Shown: positions 60,826 to 64,000 of the stretch, piece after piece
Layout of the letters: the number at the start of each line of letters is the position of its first letter
How positions within the stretch are numbered: position 1 is the first letter of the stretch
DNA from: Pseudomonadales bacterium
GTDB taxonomy: Bacteria; Pseudomonadota; Gammaproteobacteria; Pseudomonadales; Azotimanducaceae
Assembly: GCA_029251375.1 (NCBI GenBank)
Contig: JAQXDL010000049.1
Span: 496,001-560,000, forward strand
Direction of reading: 5' to 3'
Length of the DNA stretch: 64,000 nt
The notes under the pieces: model-generated
The model's input: only the letters and a program-made list of their open reading frames with translations
Databases searched by the model: none
Told to the model about the DNA's origin: nothing
Translations under genes and position numbers: made by a program

Positions 60826-62430
60826 ATGCCCAACGAATCTGTTGATGTAGTCATTGTTGGTGCCGGCGCTTCCGGTGCCGCCATCGCTTGGAGTTTGGTT
60901 GATACCAAAATGAAAATACTCTGCCTAGAGCAGGGCGATTGGGTCAACCCTGCTGATTATCCCACCACGGGTACAGATTGGGAGGCGAAAGGTTGGGGTG
61001 ATTTTAGTTTTAGTCCTAACACCCGTGGACATGAGACGGACTACCCGATTAACGAAGATGACTCGCCGATCAACATCGCCAACTTTAACGGCGTGGGTGG
61101 CAGCACGATTCTGTACGCTGCTCATTTCCCCAGGTTCCATCCGTCTGACTTTAAAGTGAAATCCCTAGATGGTGTTGGCGACGATTGGCCCATTGATTAC
61201 GAAACACTCGAACCCTATTACGCGGAGAATGACCGCATGATGGGGGTTGCCGCTTTGGCGGGTGACCCGGCTTATCCACCGAAGGACGCTGTGTTGCCGC
61301 CAGTGCCTATTGGTAAGCTTGGTGAAATTCTGGGGCGAGGTCTGAATGACTTGGGATGGCATTGGTGGCCTTCAGATAGCGCTATCGCAACGCAACCCTA
61401 TGATGGACGTGATCAATGCGCGAATCTTGGTCCCTGCGTTACCGGTTGTTCGCAGGGTGCTAAGGCAAGTACAGATATCACCTATTGGCCCCATGCCATT
61501 CGAGCAGGTTTAGAGCTGCGTACCCGTTGTCGCGTTAAAGAAATTACCCATGATGAAAACGATATGGCGACCGGGGTGGTGTACTTTGATGAGAACGGTG
61601 ATGAACAGTTTCAACCTGCTGAAGTCGTTATTATGGCCTGCAATGGTGTGGGCACGCCGCGAATTCTGCTGAATTCAAAATCTTCAAGGTTTCCTAACGG
61701 CATCGCTAATGACAGTGGCCTAGTCGGCAAGAATTTGATGTTCCACCCTTATGCATCCATACAGGGCGTCTTTGAGGAACGTTTAGATGGTCACATTGGC
61801 CCGGGTGGTTGTTGTATCTGGAGCCAAGAATTTTATGAAACCGATCAATCTCGAGGTCACCTGCGTGGCTACACGTTTGAGATTACCCGTGGCCGAGGCG
61901 CTGCAGCAACGGCGTTAGGCGGACTGGGTTCCGGTAAAGTTCCTTGGGGGGCAGGACATCACCAGGCGTACCAGAGTCTGTTTGATAAAACAGCCGGCAT
62001 GGTGGCGATTTGTGAAGACCTGCCAGAAGAACATAACTGTGTCACGCTCGATCCCGTGTTGGTTGATTCTGACGGTATTCCAGCACCGAAAATCAACTAC
62101 ACCCTGAGTGACAACAGTAAGAAAATGCTCGATCACGCCGTGGCAAGAGGTGAAGAAATGCTGCGAGCAGCCGGCGCAGTCGATGTGACTTCTGACTCTC
62201 CTTTAGGTGTTGCCGGTTGGCATTTGATGGGTACGGCCCGAATGGGTACGGATCCAGCAAAGTCTGTTGTGAATGAATGGGGCCGTAGCCACGATGTGAA
62301 AAACCTATTTGTGGTCGATGGCAGTATTTTCGTGACATCTGCCGGGGTTAATCCAACGTCGACCATACAAGCTTTGTCGCTCTATATCGCTGACAATATG
62401 AAAAAACGTTTGGCGAATTTATTTGATTAA
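60826..62430 (+). CDS. GMC-family FAD oxidoreductase (large subunit)
   Basis: FAD enzyme of 534 aa. GAGASG loop at residues 12-17, GVGGSTILYAAH near residues 89-100 (FAD-binding), ANLGPCVTGCSQGAKAST near residues 200-217, a substrate-site GVAGWHLMGTARMG near residues 463-476 with the catalytic histidine, and VDGSIFVTSAGVNPTSTIQAL near residues 492-512 with the paired N/H. Such two-component GMC enzymes oxidise sugar acids or alcohols and pass electrons to a cytochrome or quinone. A gluconate-2-dehydrogenase-subunit-3-like gene follows. No Tat signal is seen, so the complex is likely cytoplasmic. Confidence 0.92.
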   Translation: MPNESVDVVIVGAGASGAAIAWSLVDTKMKILCLEQGDWVNPADYPTTGTDWEAKGWGDFSFSPNTRGHETDYPINEDDSPINIANFNGVGGSTILYAAHFPRFHPSDFKVKSLDGVGDDWPIDYETLEPYYAENDRMMGVAALAGDPAYPPKDAVLPPVPIGKLGEILGRGLNDLGWHWWPSDSAIATQPYDGRDQCANLGPCVTGCSQGAKASTDITYWPHAIRAGLELRTRCRVKEITHDENDMATGVVYFDENGDEQFQPAEVVIMACNGVGTPRILLNSKSSRFPNGIANDSGLVGKNLMFHPYASIQGVFEERLDGHIGPGGCCIWSQEFYETDQSRGHLRGYTFEITRGRGAAATALGGLGSGKVPWGAGHHQAYQSLFDKTAGMVAICEDLPEEHNCVTLDPVLVDSDGIPAPKINYTLSDNSKKMLDHAVARGEEMLRAAGAVDVTSDSPLGVAGWHLMGTARMGTDPAKSVVNEWGRSHDVKNLFVVDGSIFVTSAGVNPTSTIQALSLYIADNMKKRLANLFD

Positions 62431-62512
62431 CTAATCAACAAGAGCAAAGGTCTATTTATAAATAGACTTTTGTAGAGCGAATTTTAGCTCATAAAAACCT
62501 AACAGAGTTCTA

Positions 62513-63013
62513 ATGCGAGAAGACGCAATGCCAAAAGACACAATGCCAGAAGACACAATGCCAGATTTAATATCAACCGATGCCGCACTCAACCGAGATG
62601 CTTCAGCGTTCATAACATTGTTGCTGGGGTTAATGATTCCAGCGGAAGGTGACATGCCATCAGCAGATGACCCAGTTATTGCTCAAAAGTGTTTGCGGGG
62701 TCTGTCTTCAGCGGGATCCTTGGTGATGGATGCATTGGGTTTTGTGAATGATCAAGATGTTGATTTACAGGGTTTGTCGCAGTCAGAACAAGTTCGATTA
62801 ATTGACGCCTTGAAAGCGGCTAAGCCCGAATTTATTGCTGCTTTTCAGTTTAATGCCGTAACCAGTTATTACGCAGATGAGCGCGTGCTAACGGTGTTGG
62901 GGTTAGAGGGTAGGGCGCCTCATCCCGGTGGTTACAAGGCACCGGAAACTGATTGGGGTTTGCTTGAGCCCGTAACCCGACGCGGCGCGATTTTTAGAAA
63001 GGTCTTAGAGTAG
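62513..63013 (+). CDS. Gluconate 2-dehydrogenase subunit 3-like small subunit
   Basis: Protein of 166 aa. The core (DASAFITLLLGLMIPAEGDMPSA near residues 27-48, AFQFNAVTSYYADERVLTVLG near residues 119-139, and APHPGGYKAP near residues 142-151) resembles the small subunit of membrane GMC dehydrogenases. Unlike most members it has no Tat signal peptide. The first 18 codons consist of a threefold 15-nt repeat (MPKDTMPEDTMP), each unit with its own ATG, so the true start may be 62513, 62528, 62543 or 62558; none has a clear ribosome site. It follows the GMC gene by 82 nt. Confidence 0.7.
   Translation: MREDAMPKDTMPEDTMPDLISTDAALNRDASAFITLLLGLMIPAEGDMPSADDPVIAQKCLRGLSSAGSLVMDALGFVNDQDVDLQGLSQSEQVRLIDALKAAKPEFIAAFQFNAVTSYYADERVLTVLGLEGRAPHPGGYKAPETDWGLLEPVTRRGAIFRKVLE
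62521..62565 (+). repeat. Tandem repeat, 15-nt unit, three copies, inside the start of a gene
   Basis: AGACGCAATGCCAAA then AGACACAATGCCAGA twice, each carrying an in-frame ATG. Confidence 0.9.
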
Positions 63014-63101
63014 CTGCCTTTGAATTTGCAACATGTTAGTTAGGTGAAATCGAGAAGCCAAAGAAAAAAGTCACAACAATAATAAACAAAGGTGGTGGAT
63101 G

Positions 63102-64000
63102 ATGAGTAGAACAGGTGCAGAAATTGTTGCTCAGGTACTTCTTGATGCGGGTGTTAAACATGTCTTCGGTATCGTCAGCATTCACAATATGCCGATCGTG
63201 GATGCAATTTGCCATCTTGATGGTATAGACATGGTCACCGTTCGAAATGAACAAAGCGCGACCCACATGGCCGACGGTTATGCACGTGCAACAGGTGGTC
63301 TAGGCGTCTCGCTGGGTAGCACCGGACCAGGCACGACCAACATGGTCACGGGTATTTATGAATCCGCCTATGCATCCTCTCGTTTGCTATGCATTACGGG
63401 GCAAGCAGAAACGACTTTCTATGGTAAAGGTAAAGGCTACGTGCATGAGGCCGAGAACCAAAAGGCAATGTTGGAATCTGTCGCCAGAAAGGTTGTTTCG
63501 CCATCACATGTCAGTGAAGTTGAACGGTTGCTGATTGAGGTTATTGAAGATATTTTTACCGGACGACCTCAGCCTGGTGCAATCGAGATACCCATCGACT
63601 TGCAATACGCAGCAACAGAAGATGCCGCTAAACTGATTAACCTTCCTGCGGCTCAAAGCGCAGAGGGTGCCTCGATAGATCTTGCACTGACGACAATTAA
63701 TACGGCCCGAAAAAGGGTCATCCTTGCCGGTGGTGGGGTCGCACTGTCTGGTGCGTCGAAGGAGCTCAAAGCCTTAGCAGATAAGCTTGATGCACCAATA
63801 CTCACTACACCAAATGGCAAGGGTGCTATACGAGATGACGACGCTTTGTATCTTGGCCCCGTGCTTATGTCAGCGCAAATGCTTGCAGCATTGTCCGAGG
63901 CTGATCTATTGATAGCGGTTGGGACGCGTTTTCAGGCCGGTGTGGGTGGGCGACAGATTGACGCGTCCTTACCGCCGATCGTGCATATCGACGCAGACCC
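63102..64000 (+). CDS. Thiamine pyrophosphate-dependent enzyme (acetolactate synthase-like), cut by right edge
   Basis: An open frame with no stop to the end of the window, about 299 codons. AAAGGTGGTGG precedes the ATG pair at 63099/63102. Seen: EIVAQVLLDAGVKHVFGIVS at the N-terminus, VRNEQSATHMADGYARATG with the TPP glutamate E50, GSTGPGTTNMVTG near residues 70-82, and the central domain LAGGGVALSGASKELKAL and LLIAVGTRF. The family includes acetolactate synthase, glyoxylate carboligase and benzoylformate decarboxylase. It follows GMC subunits in the apparent catabolic operon, so keto-acid decarboxylation or carboligation is likely. The C-terminal domain lies outside the window. Confidence 0.88.
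   Translation, partial: MSRTGAEIVAQVLLDAGVKHVFGIVSIHNMPIVDAICHLDGIDMVTVRNEQSATHMADGYARATGGLGVSLGSTGPGTTNMVTGIYESAYASSRLLCITGQAETTFYGKGKGYVHEAENQKAMLESVARKVVSPSHVSEVERLLIEVIEDIFTGRPQPGAIEIPIDLQYAATEDAAKLINLPAAQSAEGASIDLALTTINTARKRVILAGGGVALSGASKELKALADKLDAPILTTPNGKGAIRDDDALYLGPVLMSAQMLAALSEADLLIAVGTRFQAGVGGRQIDASLPPIVHIDAD

Noticed and set aside
1-64000. CRISPR arrays, insertion sequences, prophage genes, tRNA and rRNA genes
   Set aside because: The tandem repeats have no spacers and units too short for CRISPR; no transposase, integrase, phage structural protein or tRNA-like cloverleaf was found by eye. A covariance-model scan would be needed to exclude a tRNA.

Overview
The window looks like chromosomal DNA from a free-living, probably marine, gammaproteobacterium. 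The TrhO, RarD, HdfR-like, TesB, YgiQ and BCP-type proteins are of gammaproteobacterial type. Codon use is mixed (moderate GC), and there are no insertion sequences, phage genes, CRISPR arrays or recognisable tRNA/rRNA genes. Two features are unusual for that group: genes for coenzyme F420 biosynthesis, and an accessory gene set rich in lipid, alkane and epoxide metabolism of the kind more often associated with actinobacteria. The assignment to Gammaproteobacteria is inference from protein character, not from a marker gene.

Layout. 1-0.5 kb: remnant of an FG-GAP/ASPIC protein gene on the minus strand. 0.7-8.8 kb: an F420 module on the plus strand, with CofC, a CofG-CofH fusion (FbiC type), a split-barrel pyridoxamine-oxidase-like flavoprotein, two luciferase-like (LLM) oxidoreductases, a FemAB/GNAT-like protein and a PhzF-like protein. 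8.9-11.3 kb: sulfotransferase-like protein, two coupled PaaI thioesterases, a cupin, and a GFA-family gene with a stop codon (TGA) where the first conserved cysteine should be. 11.3-16.2 kb: MFS transporter, the only transcription regulator seen (HdfR-like LysR), a small PA3496-like protein and an N-terminally damaged DUF748 gene. 16.4-25.7 kb: thiolase, saccharopine-dehydrogenase-like enzyme, ammonium transporter behind a sigma-54 promoter, GTP-type PEP carboxykinase and YgiQ.

25.7-34 kb is an acyl-CoA/storage-lipid block: acyl-CoA synthetase, CaiB/BaiF transferase, wax-ester synthase/DGAT, ACAD10-like phosphotransferase, enoyl-CoA hydratase, epoxide hydrolase, ABM monooxygenase. 34-40.4 kb is mixed: SirB1, alpha/beta hydrolase, two nitroreductases, SDR, TrhO, BCP peroxiredoxin, an intact GFA protein. 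40.9-47.2 kb holds a minus-strand operon (quinone oxidoreductase, epoxide hydrolase, 2Fe-2S ferredoxin, CYP153-type P450) facing a divergent acyl-CoA-dehydrogenase-like monooxygenase and a third LLM enzyme. 48.3-54 kb holds an SDR and a second fatty-acid activation operon (AlkK-like synthetase, Nudix, Rieske ferredoxin, TesB). 54-58.8 kb: GPH transporter, RarD, metallo-beta-lactamase-fold enzyme, second ACAD10-like kinase. 59.2-64 kb: an apparent catabolic operon (HpaI aldolase, RraA-like protein, GMC oxidoreductase with a gluconate-2-dehydrogenase-subunit-3-like partner, and a TPP enzyme cut by the right edge).

Taken together, the genes suggest oxidation of hydrophobic compounds (terminal hydroxylation or epoxidation by CYP153, epoxide opening, CoA activation, beta-oxidation by SDR, hydratase and thiolase), storage as wax esters or triacylglycerol, and a parallel set of F420- or flavin-dependent reductases. 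A second theme is structural: many intergenic regions carry short degenerate tandem repeats with periods of 10-15 nt, one of which duplicates a start codon. Three genes (ASPIC/FG-GAP, GFA-1, DUF748) appear interrupted, so either decay or assembly error is present in the source.
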